Of a stretch of DNA of 64,000 bases, positions 54,796-63,764 are shown one piece after another. The stretch is from positions 62,001-126,000 of the forward strand of contig NZ_JAUOEM010000002.1 in the NCBI RefSeq assembly GCF_030540875.1. Reading direction: 5' to 3'. The position numbers and the translations under genes are program-made. A model generated the notes under the pieces. It made no database searches. It was not told the DNA's origin and was given only the letters and a program-made list of their open reading frames with translations. Positions within the stretch are counted from its first letter, which is position 1. Each line of letters starts with the position of its first letter. This stretch comes from Flavivirga amylovorans. GTDB taxonomy: Bacteria; Bacteroidota; Bacteroidia; Flavobacteriales; Flavobacteriaceae.

Positions 54796-55230
54796 TTATT
54801 CTTTCTTCGGTCTAAATAGGTAAGGAATTATTCCAGTCAATGCAATAAATCCTGTCACAAACAGCGTCGTTTTCAATTCAATTCGCAAAGCATAAAACAA
54901 GATGAAAACGGAAATACAAGCATAGGTCAAAACTAAAGAGTCCGAAATCAGTTTATTCCGATGGTTTTTAAATCGGTTTAAGATGTTCTTATATCTATCA
55001 TTTCTTAAAAAGTACAGGTAATTTATTCCAACCAATACCAGAGGAATAGCACCAAATCCTTTTTCTCCAATGGATTCAATATCATACTCGGCATAAATCA
55101 AAATAGAGAAAACATTTAGTGCCAGAAGTATCGATATAGCAATAGTGGTCGACCAGTCAGGAATAGATTTATTTGTTATACTCGTATTTCTATAAATACT
55201 ATAAAAAACGTAATCATAAATTTTACTCAT
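54796..55230 (-). CDS. Small membrane protein
   Basis: 144 aa, four hydrophobic helices (about 25-48, 60-75, 95-112, 118-138). No domain recognised. Sole gene of cassette S15-S16. Confidence 0.65.
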   Translation of the reverse strand: MSKIYDYVFYSIYRNTSITNKSIPDWSTTIAISILLALNVFSILIYAEYDIESIGEKGFGAIPLVLVGINYLYFLRNDRYKNILNRFKNHRNKLISDSLVLTYACISVFILFYALRIELKTTLFVTGFIALTGIIPYLFRPKKE

Positions 55231-55245
55231 TGGCTTCTCTCAAAT

Positions 55246-55447
55246 GTTTTACAACGTCTCGTATAAGAAACGTAGGGCAGTTGATAAGCACTTTCGTTTC
55301 GGTTTATTACTTAGCTAAATATAAATATTTTGCTTTTATCTTTTCTACTATAAATGCCAAATTTTATATTTAGCGGACTTTATTAATAAACACAGACCTT
55401 TCAATTTAGCACAGACGCCCTATGTTTTTTATACATTGTTAGGTTTT
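55246..55447. repeat. attC-like site S16 (long type), left border of defence cassette C
   Basis: AAC 55253-55255, GTT 55438-55440. GAAACGTAGGGCAGTTGATAA body, near-identical to S6. Flanks match S15 and S17 (GTTAGGTTT). Confidence 0.85.
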
Positions 55448-55469
55448 CGTGCTTTTTCTGTGCGTTGGG

Positions 55470-55541
55470 GCATACATACTCTTTGACAAGTTTTGGCTAG
55501 CGTTGCTGGTTTTTGCGTGACTTGGCAATGTGTATGGATGC
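55470..55541. repeat. Defence-chassis hairpin L-C
   Basis: GCATACATAC-TCT-TTGACAAGT with ACTTGGCAA-TGT-GTATGGATGC; loop TTTGGCTAGCGTTGCTGG. Confidence 0.7.
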
Positions 55542-55556
55542 TGTGTTGGCGTGTTT

Positions 55557-58535
55557 TCATAGTAGTCTTTCTTCTAATAAATCTTTCCAAATTATAAAAC
55601 CTTTCCTCTCGTCAGAATAGTCATGAATTAATCGGCTAAAATTTTCAGGTTGATTTTGAAGGAAGATTTGTCTCCCATTGTTCCTAATATTATTAAGATC
55701 AAGGTCAATTGCTTGTAATTTTTGAGATAGAACATTTTTGTTAATGTGCCAAATATATGTAGCTTCTTCAGTATCCAAAGTTTCGAGAACAATATGGTAT
55801 TGTTCTATTCCCGTTAATAAAAATACAAAAGAAAATGGATTCAAGACAAATCGAAGTTTTAACGTGTTGCTGTCATGATTCATCGCTAAATATCTTAATT
55901 GCCGAAAATGTCTAACATTCTCATTTTGTAAAAGAGAATTCAGTAATTCATCCTCCGATTTGTATAACTCGACTCCATTTCTTTCTTGTAGTTGGTCTAA
56001 GTCAAGTAAATTTTCATCTTTTTTTTCTGGGTATTTTTTGCCGAGAATTTCTTTTTGAGTAAAACGAAATTTCACACTTTCAATGATTTCTCTATTAATC
56101 ATTTCCAAATCTGTAGAAGTGGCTATTTGAGAAACTAATTTTCCATCTGAAATTTCTGCAAAGATGTTTGCTCTAACATTTTTAGATTTTAAAAACTTAG
56201 CAAAATAAGGTTTAAGGACATCAAACTCTGGTCTTATTTCATCATTTTCTATTTCAAACTCAAGTTCTATTGGGAGTTTTGATTCCTTGTATTTGAAAGC
56301 AATAGCTCCATATCGGAAATCAAGTTGGTCAATCGATATTTTTATTTGTTTATCAATGGTAACAATATTTTTAGATACTTCTTCTATGTGGTCTTGTTCA
56401 TCAAATAACGATGCTTGACGATCAAGATGTCTGTAATAAGTATTTCTTTTCAGGAAAAGTTTATTTAAGTAATCAATTTTCCGATCGTGATAATCATAGA
56501 TAATAGGAGTTATTTCTGATCTTTGGACACGACCGATATATTGAATGAGTTTTCCTTTGAAAGAGAAAGGGTAGACTAAAAAGAGACATGAAGCATTTTG
56601 CAAATCGGTTCCTTCTCCAAAAAATTGTCCTGTAGTTATTAGCGCTTGATAATTTCCTTCATTTAGAATCTTCCATTTGGCTTTTTGATTACTTTCTGAA
56701 TCCTCTCCACTTAAGATGATAGTTTCAAAAGATTGTTTTAGAAATTGATATAACGTATCAATATGTTCTTTTCGTTCAGTAATTAGGATAACCTTTTTTC
56801 CAGAGTTTAATTCTTTGTGTACATCATGAAGAATAAACTTATTCCTAGTAGAATCATGAACAAGCATCTTTGATAATGTTTCAAACGTGTCAGTTTTAGA
56901 ATTAAAAGGAATATCTAATGTTGTTTCTTGGATGTTAATTCTTGCCCTTTTATAATTTTTAATTTCTTCGGGTTTAATGTCAGCTATAATTTTACCTAAA
57001 TGAATAAAGATTTGCTTTCCATCACTTCCTTTACGGAAAGGTGTTGCGGTTAAACCATATTGATAATAAGGAGATAGTTTAGAAATGGTTTTTCTGAATG
57101 TTTCTGCTGGAATATGATGACATTCATCAATGATTACTGTTCCAAATAATTTGTTTAGATTTTTAATCTCTTGTTTTTCAAGTTGTTTTCCTAAACTCTG
57201 AATCATCGCTACTGTTATATGTTTACCAACTTTAGCTTTACCTTGTCCTATTTTTCCAATTTCATTTTTAGGGATTTCAAGAAAAGCCTGAATTCGCTCA
57301 ATCCATTGTTCTAGTAATTGTTTACGATGTACTACGATTAAAGCTGGTTGTTGCTTTTCTGCGATAATTTTTAGTCCTATCACGGTTTTCCCCGAACCAG
57401 GAGGTGCTGTAATTACACCAAGATCTTTTTTAGTTACAATCTCAATTGCCTTATTTTGATGTGGTCTAAGGGTTAAATTGGGAGAGAAAAGTACTGTTTG
57501 AAGTTTCTTTCTCTCATCGAGAAATTTAAAATCAATCTTTTGCTGTTTGCAATACCGAATTAGTTTTCCTATAAAACCTCTTGGAATGATGATTTCATTT
57601 TCAGTTTCTTCGATGAATTTGAAATACCGTTCTGTACTCCATGTACTTTTATTCGTTTTCTTTTTAATGAAGTATTCTGGATTTGAAAAGTTGAGTTCAT
57701 CTTTCAGAAAATTGATTAATTCTGATGTTATTCCTGATCTGTTAAGCCGAATAGAATTATTAAGAGTTATATGTAATTTGGTTGAATGAATTCTTCTGGT
57801 ATCAGAAGAAGGTAGGTCGTTTACTATTAGAGATTCAAATATTTCATCTAGATGAGTAGTTTTTACTCTAAGAATAGAAGATAGAAAATTCCATTGATTT
57901 TCTATTGGATTTAAATTCTCATTTACAAAACAACTGTTTCCTTGTTCCCATGCTGTTTTATAAAATGGTAATGCAATTAAATTCCCTAATCCTTTTCCAG
58001 AGAGAAAGTTTTGATTTGGAAACAATCGATCAAAACTTGAACTTTTGTCGAAAGCTGAAAAAACACCGATTTCTTCGAGTATAGAAATCAAAATCTTTCT
58101 ACTTCTTATTGCTGGGTACGGTTGATCAAAAAATATCCAAACGTGACCGCCATTACCTGATTTTGATCGTTCAAGATATGCTGGTATACCTTTACTTGAA
58201 CATGCATTAATGAATGACCGACTATCTTCTTCCCAGTTTTGTTTATCGAAATCTGAGGCAATAAACCATGAAGTATTGTCCTTGAGTAAAGGGTATATGC
58301 CAACTAGTTGTTCACCATTAAGGTGTTTAGTGATTTGTTGGTCTGTAAGCAGGAGGTATGTTTTATCATTATAGTTTTTAAAAGTACCACCTTTCATTTT
58401 ATGAAGCCGATATCTATATGGATCATAATGATACGCAGGCATGTATCCGCTTTTGTTTCCTTTTTGCCAGTGTATTGCAAAAACGTCTTCTCTACCTTTG
58501 AATAAAGTTTTAATCAGGTTGATTTCCTTGTTCAT
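55557..58535 (-). CDS. TOTE-like archaeo-eukaryotic primase fused to SF2 helicase
   Basis: About 992 aa from the ATG at 58535. N-terminal AEP-type domain: IASDFDKQNW (about 92-101) and GNGGHVWIFFDQPYPA (about 127-142) plus SSSFDRLFPNQ match the primase of TOTE conflict systems. SF2 helicase: APPGSGKTV (377-385), DECHH (470-474), TATPFRKGSDGK, motif VI YIGRVQRSE. C-terminal ~280 residues unknown. TOTE systems are predicted to attack or remodel invader nucleic acid. Overlaps the DUF1016 gene by 26 nt. Confidence 0.85.
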   Translation of the reverse strand: MNKEINLIKTLFKGREDVFAIHWQKGNKSGYMPAYHYDPYRYRLHKMKGGTFKNYNDKTYLLLTDQQITKHLNGEQLVGIYPLLKDNTSWFIASDFDKQNWEEDSRSFINACSSKGIPAYLERSKSGNGGHVWIFFDQPYPAIRSRKILISILEEIGVFSAFDKSSSFDRLFPNQNFLSGKGLGNLIALPFYKTAWEQGNSCFVNENLNPIENQWNFLSSILRVKTTHLDEIFESLIVNDLPSSDTRRIHSTKLHITLNNSIRLNRSGITSELINFLKDELNFSNPEYFIKKKTNKSTWSTERYFKFIEETENEIIIPRGFIGKLIRYCKQQKIDFKFLDERKKLQTVLFSPNLTLRPHQNKAIEIVTKKDLGVITAPPGSGKTVIGLKIIAEKQQPALIVVHRKQLLEQWIERIQAFLEIPKNEIGKIGQGKAKVGKHITVAMIQSLGKQLEKQEIKNLNKLFGTVIIDECHHIPAETFRKTISKLSPYYQYGLTATPFRKGSDGKQIFIHLGKIIADIKPEEIKNYKRARINIQETTLDIPFNSKTDTFETLSKMLVHDSTRNKFILHDVHKELNSGKKVILITERKEHIDTLYQFLKQSFETIILSGEDSESNQKAKWKILNEGNYQALITTGQFFGEGTDLQNASCLFLVYPFSFKGKLIQYIGRVQRSEITPIIYDYHDRKIDYLNKLFLKRNTYYRHLDRQASLFDEQDHIEEVSKNIVTIDKQIKISIDQLDFRYGAIAFKYKESKLPIELEFEIENDEIRPEFDVLKPYFAKFLKSKNVRANIFAEISDGKLVSQIATSTDLEMINREIIESVKFRFTQKEILGKKYPEKKDENLLDLDQLQERNGVELYKSEDELLNSLLQNENVRHFRQLRYLAMNHDSNTLKLRFVLNPFSFVFLLTGIEQYHIVLETLDTEEATYIWHINKNVLSQKLQAIDLDLNNIRNNGRQIFLQNQPENFSRLIHDYSDERKGFIIWKDLLEERLL

Positions 58536-59562
58536 GAGTTCCTGATTTATTCTTAGCGATCTCAATGGCTTGATGTAGCTTATTTTGTAATACTTCTTTA
58601 GTAGGAAGAAGTGTTAAATACTCGGCTACTCTTATATTACTTTTGTCCAATTGTAATAGTTCTATATGTTCTTCATTTTTTCCAGTGCATAAAATCAAAC
58701 CAATTGGACTACCTTCTCCTTCAATAGATTCATTTTTTTCAAGGTAACGTAGATACAATTCCATTTGCCCTTTATATCCAGCTTCAAATTCTCCAATTTT
58801 TAGATCTATTGCTACCAATGATTTCAACCTTCGGTGATAAAATAGCAAATCAATGTAGTAATCTCTATCATCTATTGTTATTCGTTTTTGACGTGCCATA
58901 AAGGCAAAATCAGTACCCAGTTCTGTAATAAACTTTTGAAGTTCTACAAGAATGGAGCTTTCTAAATCCTTTTCAGAATAGGAGTCTGATAATCCTAAGA
59001 AATCAAGAAAGTAGGGATCTCTAAAAACTAAATCTGGTGTAATTTTTTGCTCTTTATTCAGCTGCGAAAGATCATTTTTTACTGTTTGTTCTGGTTTTTT
59101 ACTTATAGCTGTACGTTCATAAAGCATTGAATTTATTCGTTCTCTAAAAGTACGGACACTCCATTTTTCATGAATACACAACTGGATATAAAATTCACGT
59201 TTTAGCGGGTCTTCCATTGGTAGAATAGTCAATAGATGTGTCCAGCTCAATTGTCGTATCAGCGGTACGACAATCTTTTCATCTGGAAAACAATTAGCAA
59301 ATTGCATCATTCTGCGTAAATTTTTCTCAGAAAATGAGGTTCCATATTCAGTTACCAATTGTCGTGACAGTGATACGACAATTTGTTTTCCATATGTTCC
59401 TCTTTCATTTTTTAAGACCTCTTTGTTAATTTTTGTGCCAATCTGCCAATACATTTGACTCATCGTTGCATTAACTGAAAGTGCAATTTGTTGTTTGCTA
59501 TTCTCTATAAGTAGCTGAATGTCTTTAGCAATACTTTGTATGTTATTTAATTCATTACTCAT
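58510..59562 (-). CDS. DUF1016/YhcG-type PD-(D/E)xK nuclease
   Basis: 350 aa. N-terminal DUF1016_N helical region (IALSVNATMSQMYWQIGTKI, GTYGKQIVVSLSRQL, SEKNLRRMMQFANCFPDEKI) and C-terminal nuclease: RDYYIDLLFYHRRLKSLVAIDLKIGEF-type core with Asp and Asp-x-Lys. Predicted Holliday-junction-resolvase-like enzyme often found in defence islands and next to type I restriction. Coupled to the primase-helicase. Confidence 0.9.
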   Translation of the reverse strand: MSNELNNIQSIAKDIQLLIENSKQQIALSVNATMSQMYWQIGTKINKEVLKNERGTYGKQIVVSLSRQLVTEYGTSFSEKNLRRMMQFANCFPDEKIVVPLIRQLSWTHLLTILPMEDPLKREFYIQLCIHEKWSVRTFRERINSMLYERTAISKKPEQTVKNDLSQLNKEQKITPDLVFRDPYFLDFLGLSDSYSEKDLESSILVELQKFITELGTDFAFMARQKRITIDDRDYYIDLLFYHRRLKSLVAIDLKIGEFEAGYKGQMELYLRYLEKNESIEGEGSPIGLILCTGKNEEHIELLQLDKSNIRVAEYLTLLPTKEVLQNKLHQAIEIAKNKSGTHEQGNQPD

Positions 59563-59567
59563 GTGAA

Positions 59568-59777
59568 TTAGCTTTTTGTTGAAATAAGTAATTCTCTTAC
59601 CTCTAAGTCGAGTACTTTTGCTATTTGAAATAGAGTTTCAACCCTTGGTTGCATTTCATTCCTACACCATTTTGAAACTGTTGTACGATTCATTTCCAAT
59701 TGATCTGCCAACCAATTATTAGTTTTCCCCTTTTCTGCTAAAACAGCTTTTATGCGATTGTAAACTTCTTTGTCCAT
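59568..59777 (-). CDS. Xre-family regulator of defence cassette C
   Basis: 69 aa. MDKEVYNRIKAVLAEKGKTN, NWLADQLEMNRTTVSKWC, VETLFQIAKVLDLEVRELL. Paralogue of the cassette A regulator. Only 5 nt before the DUF1016 gene. Likely binds the palindrome 59885-59899. Confidence 0.85.
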   Translation of the reverse strand: MDKEVYNRIKAVLAEKGKTNNWLADQLEMNRTTVSKWCRNEMQPRVETLFQIAKVLDLEVRELLISTKS

Positions 59778-59874
59778 GATAAAATATTATCGTTGAAAAT
59801 CAAAAGTAATGACTTCATTTGAAATGTTTTTGGCATTATTTTATGCTTTTTAGTATTCAATTAAATATTTTTAA

Positions 59875-59899
59875 TAACTTTGTTATGCTTTAAAAGCAT
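59875..59899 (+). promoter_or_regulatory. Promoter and operator-like palindrome of microprotein C
   Basis: TAACTTTG (59875-59882) matches TAnnTTTG; ATGCTTTAAAAGCAT (59885-59899), a perfect odd palindrome, covers the expected start point. A partial second copy ATGCTTTTTAGTAT lies at 59843-59856. Confidence 0.55.
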
Positions 59900-59945
59900 T
59901 AAATAAACCTATTAAAGTTTTTTTTGAATATTTAAAACTAATTAT

Positions 59946-60149
59946 ATGAGCACAAGATATACTAAAGCAGACTTAGAGCAATTAGTCTATTCACAGTTAG
60001 AAAATCTCAATGCTATGCATGACCTATTAAGTATCATGAAACATCAAAATGAGTTAATTGAAAATGCTAATAAGAAATTGAAAGACGAAATATCCGAGTT
60101 CAAGGAAAGCCAAGTCAAATATCCTGTTGGTAAACGATCTAGAAAATGA
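59946..60149 (+). CDS. 67-aa helical microprotein of defence chassis, copy C
   Basis: MSTRYTKADLEQLVYSQLEN, long amphipathic helix, basic end KRSRK. Same length as A and B; the first 28 residues are nearly invariant, the helix middle and tail vary. Conservation of the N-terminal half points to a common partner. Confidence 0.85.
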   Translation: MSTRYTKADLEQLVYSQLENLNAMHDLLSIMKHQNELIENANKKLKDEISEFKESQVKYPVGKRSRK

Positions 60150-60166
60150 ATCTAGGAGGGTGGGAG

Positions 60167-60231
60167 ATTTAAGCTCTTTTGGTTTTTTAGGGGTGGCTTT
60201 GTATGATGGCAAAAACCAAATGTGCTTAAAT
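60167..60231. repeat. Defence-chassis hairpin R-C
   Basis: ATTTAAGC-TCT-TTTGGTTTTTT with AAAAACCAAA-TGT-GCTTAAAT. Relative to R-A an extra T in one arm is balanced by an extra A in the other. Confidence 0.75.
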
Positions 60232-60260
60232 GTGCGGTTGGTTTTTCAGTCACGGTATGA

Positions 60261-60461
60261 AACCTAACGGTCTTGTGTATGAAACGTAGCGTGTAAAAAG
60301 ACGCTAATTTTTCGGTTTAACACAGAGCCGAATTTTTATGTTTTGTTTTTACTTTTTCTTTATTAAAAGCCAAATTTAAAAATTTGGCGGTCTCAGCAAA
60401 TAAGCACAAATCTTTTGGTTTAGCACTTATTAGCTATGTTTTATACACCGTGTTAGGCACT
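60261..60461. repeat. attC-like site S17 (long type)
   Basis: AAC 60266-60268, GTT 60452-60454. GTGTATGAAACGTAGCGTG body like S8. Flanks match S16 and S18 (GTTAGGCAC). Core GTTAGGC fits the integron consensus GTTRRRY. Confidence 0.88.
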
Positions 60462-60467
60462 GGCTTT

Positions 60468-60761
60468 TTATATAATATTTGAATTAAATCCATTTTCTCG
60501 TAATACAGCATTTAGATGAATTTTATAATCATACCATTGAGAGCCATTATGATGTTCCGTTTTGTCTATTTCTTTTATTAATCTTTCTATTTTTTTGAAA
60601 TCAGATTGTGATGGTTTTTCTATTAGTTTAATCATTTTATTAATCTCATTGGAAACTTCGTACTCTGGAAGATATAATTTATTACTCTTCGAGTTTGACT
60701 CAAAAGTTCTAGTCATCATATTCATTCTGCCAAAATGTTCTACAGATATTCTTTTCATCAT
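60468..60761 (-). CDS. Small hypothetical protein, partner of LRR gene
   Basis: 97 aa (or 96 from the second Met). Charged, helical, KLIEKPSQSDFKKIERLIKE near the middle. No family. Starts 4 nt after the stop of the LRR-type gene, so they share an operon. Cassette S17-S18. Confidence 0.6.
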   Translation of the reverse strand: MMKRISVEHFGRMNMMTRTFESNSKSNKLYLPEYEVSNEINKMIKLIEKPSQSDFKKIERLIKEIDKTEHHNGSQWYDYKIHLNAVLRENGFNSNII

Positions 60762-60765
60762 TGAG

Positions 60766-61551
60766 TTATTTCTCCCAAATTTTACGAACTAACTTTAGAA
60801 TAGGCAATTTTGTTTTTTCTTTTTTATCAGTGTTAGTTTCTTTTTCAATTTCAGAGTGAGTTTTTTGCTTTTGTTCTTTTATTAATCTAGCTCTTGTGAC
60901 CGACCAATCTTCAGTTTTCGGTTGTTCCAAATTAGCACCTCCTTTATGGGCTTTTTGAAAATAATTATCAGCTGGTTTTGGTAAATTTCCTTCGCATTCT
61001 TTTGAACATAAGTTTGCTAGTAATGGAATAATATCAGTTCCAACCTGCAGAGTAATCCACATTTGATTTGTTTCCTCCTGCGTTATTTCCTTTTCGCAAA
61101 CACTACATTTTAATTTGTTTTCAAAGTATGTAACAGGATTGTGGTCAAGAAGCGGAAAAAGTTTTCGGTTTTTAAAATTTCCAAAAAGCGCTCTCGTACT
61201 AATTCTACTATCTTTTAAATTTTTGCATTTGGTAATTTCGTATGGAAACCATTTTAAATCATAAGAAGTGTAAGGGTCAAAATATTCAAGGGATTCCATT
61301 TTTCCGATTTCAGGTGGAATTCTTTTTAACTTACTACCATAGAGTCCAATTTTCTTTACTTTTTTAAGTTTTGCAATAGATTCGGGTAGTGTATATATTT
61401 GAGAAAACAATTTGTCACCAAGCGCTTCTCTCGGCACAAATTCATCAGTTCCGTTTTTTGCAACTTCATCTACATATTCACACAACTTTTTCCAAGCAAC
61501 AGAATTCCTGTCTTGGAAATTGTTTTTTATCTTAGAAATATTGTTATTCAT
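60766..61551 (-). CDS. LRR-like protein with zinc-binding Cys module
   Basis: 261 aa. Two to three degenerate LRRs (PESIAKLKKVKKIGLYGSKL, IPPEIGKMESLEYFD), then CSVCEKEITQEETNQ with a later CSKECEG (Cys pairs) that could bind zinc, and a basic C-terminus. Resembles flavobacterial LRR proteins of unknown role; a protein-binding adaptor is the likely function. Confidence 0.65.
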   Translation of the reverse strand: MNNNISKIKNNFQDRNSVAWKKLCEYVDEVAKNGTDEFVPREALGDKLFSQIYTLPESIAKLKKVKKIGLYGSKLKRIPPEIGKMESLEYFDPYTSYDLKWFPYEITKCKNLKDSRISTRALFGNFKNRKLFPLLDHNPVTYFENKLKCSVCEKEITQEETNQMWITLQVGTDIIPLLANLCSKECEGNLPKPADNYFQKAHKGGANLEQPKTEDWSVTRARLIKEQKQKTHSEIEKETNTDKKEKTKLPILKLVRKIWEK

Positions 61552-61568
61552 ATGAGTGAATTTAGCTT

Positions 61569-61706
61569 GTGCCTAACGTGTTTGTGTATGGTTAGTTGCG
61601 TGTTTCAGCAACTAATTTAGCAAACATTCACGAGCCAGAGAAAATTCCGAAGGAATTTTCCGAGTAGACTTGAACCAAGCAATTAATTATACACGTTGTT
61701 GTACAA
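61569..61706. repeat. attC-like site S18
   Basis: AAC 61575-61577, GTT 61698-61700. GTGTATGGTTAGTTGCGTG body, AAATTCCGAAGGAATTTTCC hairpin. Flanks match S17 and S19 (GTTGTACAAC). Confidence 0.88.
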
Positions 61707-61711
61707 CGTTT

Positions 61712-62314
61712 TTATTTTAATTCCATTTTTCCCCATCCACAATATGACCTTATCCAATCTACTTCAAAAGCCACTTTTTCCAAATCAGTCGTAAATTGTT
61801 TGTCAATTTCATAATCTTTAGGATACATACTACAGCTTAAAAAATGAGCAATAATCCATTTGTCAGTTTGATTAAAACTAATTCCTCCTTTCCAAAAAAT
61901 CCCGTAATAATCAAATAGTTCTTTTTTGTCTTTCAGAGATTTTTCTGCAACTGTCTTTATTTTATTAAATTCATTTTGAGAATCTGAAGGGTTTTCAAAT
62001 TCAATAATTAGAAACTCTGAATATCTCTTAAAAGTCTTTACCTTATTTGAATCTATAAGTGTAAAATATTCATCTTTCAATGGCTTATACATCTCTTTCA
62101 ATTCAAGATTTTCAATTTTAAAAGTTGATTTTATAGTTTCAGATATTTTTTCAAATTTCAATTTTGATTTTGACTTTCCGTTTTGTTTTTCATCAGTTTT
62201 AATTATCAATTCAGTTGAATCAACCACAATTTGTACTTCTTCAGTTTCTTTTTCGGTCACATTTTTGCAACTCATAAAAGCTAAAAATAATATCGTTAAA
62301 ACTTGGATTTTCAT
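61712..62314 (-). CDS. Lipoprotein of unknown function
   Basis: 200 aa. Lipobox VLTILFLAFMSCKN, charged mature region with KSKSKLKFEKISETIKSTFK and a C-terminal domain ending EVDWIRSYCGWGK. No recognised domain. Sole gene of cassette S18-S19. Confidence 0.65.
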   Translation of the reverse strand: MKIQVLTILFLAFMSCKNVTEKETEEVQIVVDSTELIIKTDEKQNGKSKSKLKFEKISETIKSTFKIENLELKEMYKPLKDEYFTLIDSNKVKTFKRYSEFLIIEFENPSDSQNEFNKIKTVAEKSLKDKKELFDYYGIFWKGGISFNQTDKWIIAHFLSCSMYPKDYEIDKQFTTDLEKVAFEVDWIRSYCGWGKMELK

Positions 62315-62329
62315 TGTTTAGTCAAATGT

Positions 62330-62467
62330 TGTACAACGTTGTTGTGTATGGTTAGTTGCGTGGTTAAGCACCTAATGTAGCAAATAAATTACAGATAGAA
62401 TATTCCGAAGGAATGTTCGTAAGTCGGCAGTGAACCAAGCAATTAATTATACATGGTGTTAGGCAAC
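62330..62467. repeat. attC-like site S19
   Basis: AAC 62335-62337, GTT 62458-62460. Same body family as S18. Flanks match S18 and S20 (GTTAGGCAAC). Confidence 0.88.
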
Positions 62468-62477
62468 GTTTTTATTC

Positions 62478-63092
62478 CTATTCAATTGTAATACTCTTTA
62501 AAATTTTCTTTATTAATTTTCTGTCATTTCGGTATTGATAACTCGAATCTGGTATTAGATAATTAGTATCTATAATCAAGTCGTAATTATCTAAAGGACT
62601 ACTATACCTTAATGACTGATACTTCGCCTCTTTATCATTAATATCTTTGAGATAAATATTATGTTCAAAGACATAAAATTTGATACCATTTATTATTTCA
62701 ATTCTAGAAGTGCTATCAATTTTTTTTCCATCTTCTTTTAAAGTTTTTTCTTTTACTAAATCGTAAAGAATTATTTTGAAATCCTTCCAATAGGTATGAT
62801 AATTTTGATTTATCTCGTCGTTTAGCTTAGAAGTTTTAGCTTGTAAGGCTGTGAAATCGCCTTTTTTGAAGCTAAATATTAACTCTTGGTTTCGGCTTAC
62901 ATTTAATCCGTTGATACGGATACTGTCAATTCCATCGTTCAGTTTTTGTTTCGCAATTTGTTTATCAATCTTTTCTAATGATGAGGGAATATTAATGCTT
63001 AAGTCAAATTTTCCAATATTGTATTTTTCCTTTTCACAGGATAGGTTCAAAAAGATAATTACTATTAAAAATATTTTGAATGAGTATTTCAC
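62478..63092 (-). CDS. Lipoprotein of unknown function
   Basis: 204 aa. Lipobox IFLIVIIFLNLSCEK. Mature sequence resembles Bacteroidota stress-type lipoproteins only vaguely (FYVFEHNIYLKDINDKEAKY). No enzyme motif. Cassette S19-S20. Confidence 0.65.
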   Translation of the reverse strand: MKYSFKIFLIVIIFLNLSCEKEKYNIGKFDLSINIPSSLEKIDKQIAKQKLNDGIDSIRINGLNVSRNQELIFSFKKGDFTALQAKTSKLNDEINQNYHTYWKDFKIILYDLVKEKTLKEDGKKIDSTSRIEIINGIKFYVFEHNIYLKDINDKEAKYQSLRYSSPLDNYDLIIDTNYLIPDSSYQYRNDRKLIKKILKSITIE

Positions 63093-63105
63093 TTGGTCTT
63101 AAATG

Positions 63106-63243
63106 TTGCCTAACGGTCTCGTATAACCGTCAGTTACGGATTAATATACGCAGACTTTTCGGTTTAGCACAGGCTTTAGCAATTCCGAGTGGATTCGGAC
63201 GTAGTCGAATCCGCCGTAATTGCGGTTATACATTGTTAGCCAC
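63106..63243. repeat. attC-like site S20
   Basis: AAC 63112-63114, GTT 63235-63237. Near-identical to S9 except for a short internal block. Flanks match S19 and S21 (GTTAGCCAC). Confidence 0.88.
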
Positions 63244-63251
63244 TGGCTTTT

Positions 63252-63749
63252 TCAGTTCCATATTGCTTTAATTCTGTCAATCCAATTTTTTTTGGCGTGT
63301 TCAGTTTTCATTCTCAATTTTTTAATCGGATTGAAGTCAACTTCGTAAGCGGTTTCAATAATTCGCTTTTTCGGTTTGTAAATTTTTCCATTTTCGTCCT
63401 CAATAAACGGATAGCAGTAAACTGTATTTTTAAATTTCGGATTGTCAATAGGTATTTCAAATTTCATAACAGCCTTTTTAATAAAGTCCATTTCAAATCC
63501 GTTATTCGACAGTTCCTTTTCAAGTATTCCGCGCAATTTTTTCAAATCCGCTTTTAATGGTTTAATATCCGTTTCTTCTGGGTCAATTCCGTTATTCAGA
63601 ATGTCAATCTCAATTTCTTTTACATTTTTGTCACGAGCTATGAAATTCAGCCAGTCTGCCATATATCCGCCATCATAGTATCCGAGTGTACTCAAATAAC
63701 TCAAGGCTAAATTTCCTGGTATTCCGTTTAAGTTTCTCGTCTTTCCCAT
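63252..63749 (-). CDS. Hypothetical cytoplasmic protein
   Basis: 165 aa. MGKTRNLNGIPGNLALSYLS, GYYDGGYMADWLNFIARDKN; C-terminal basic. No signal peptide, no known domain. Sole gene of cassette S20-S21. Confidence 0.65.
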   Translation of the reverse strand: MGKTRNLNGIPGNLALSYLSTLGYYDGGYMADWLNFIARDKNVKEIEIDILNNGIDPEETDIKPLKADLKKLRGILEKELSNNGFEMDFIKKAVMKFEIPIDNPKFKNTVYCYPFIEDENGKIYKPKKRIIETAYEVDFNPIKKLRMKTEHAKKNWIDRIKAIWN

Positions 63750-63764
63750 TGTTGCTTTTAGCTT

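Larger units (their letters stand above)
55438..60268. mobile_element. Defence cassette C: primase-helicase + DUF1016 nuclease
   Basis: One cassette between S16 and S17: hairpin L-C, AEP-helicase gene, DUF1016 gene, xre on minus strand, then divergent microprotein C and hairpin R-C. Effector genes overlap, indicating one operon. Confidence 0.75.
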
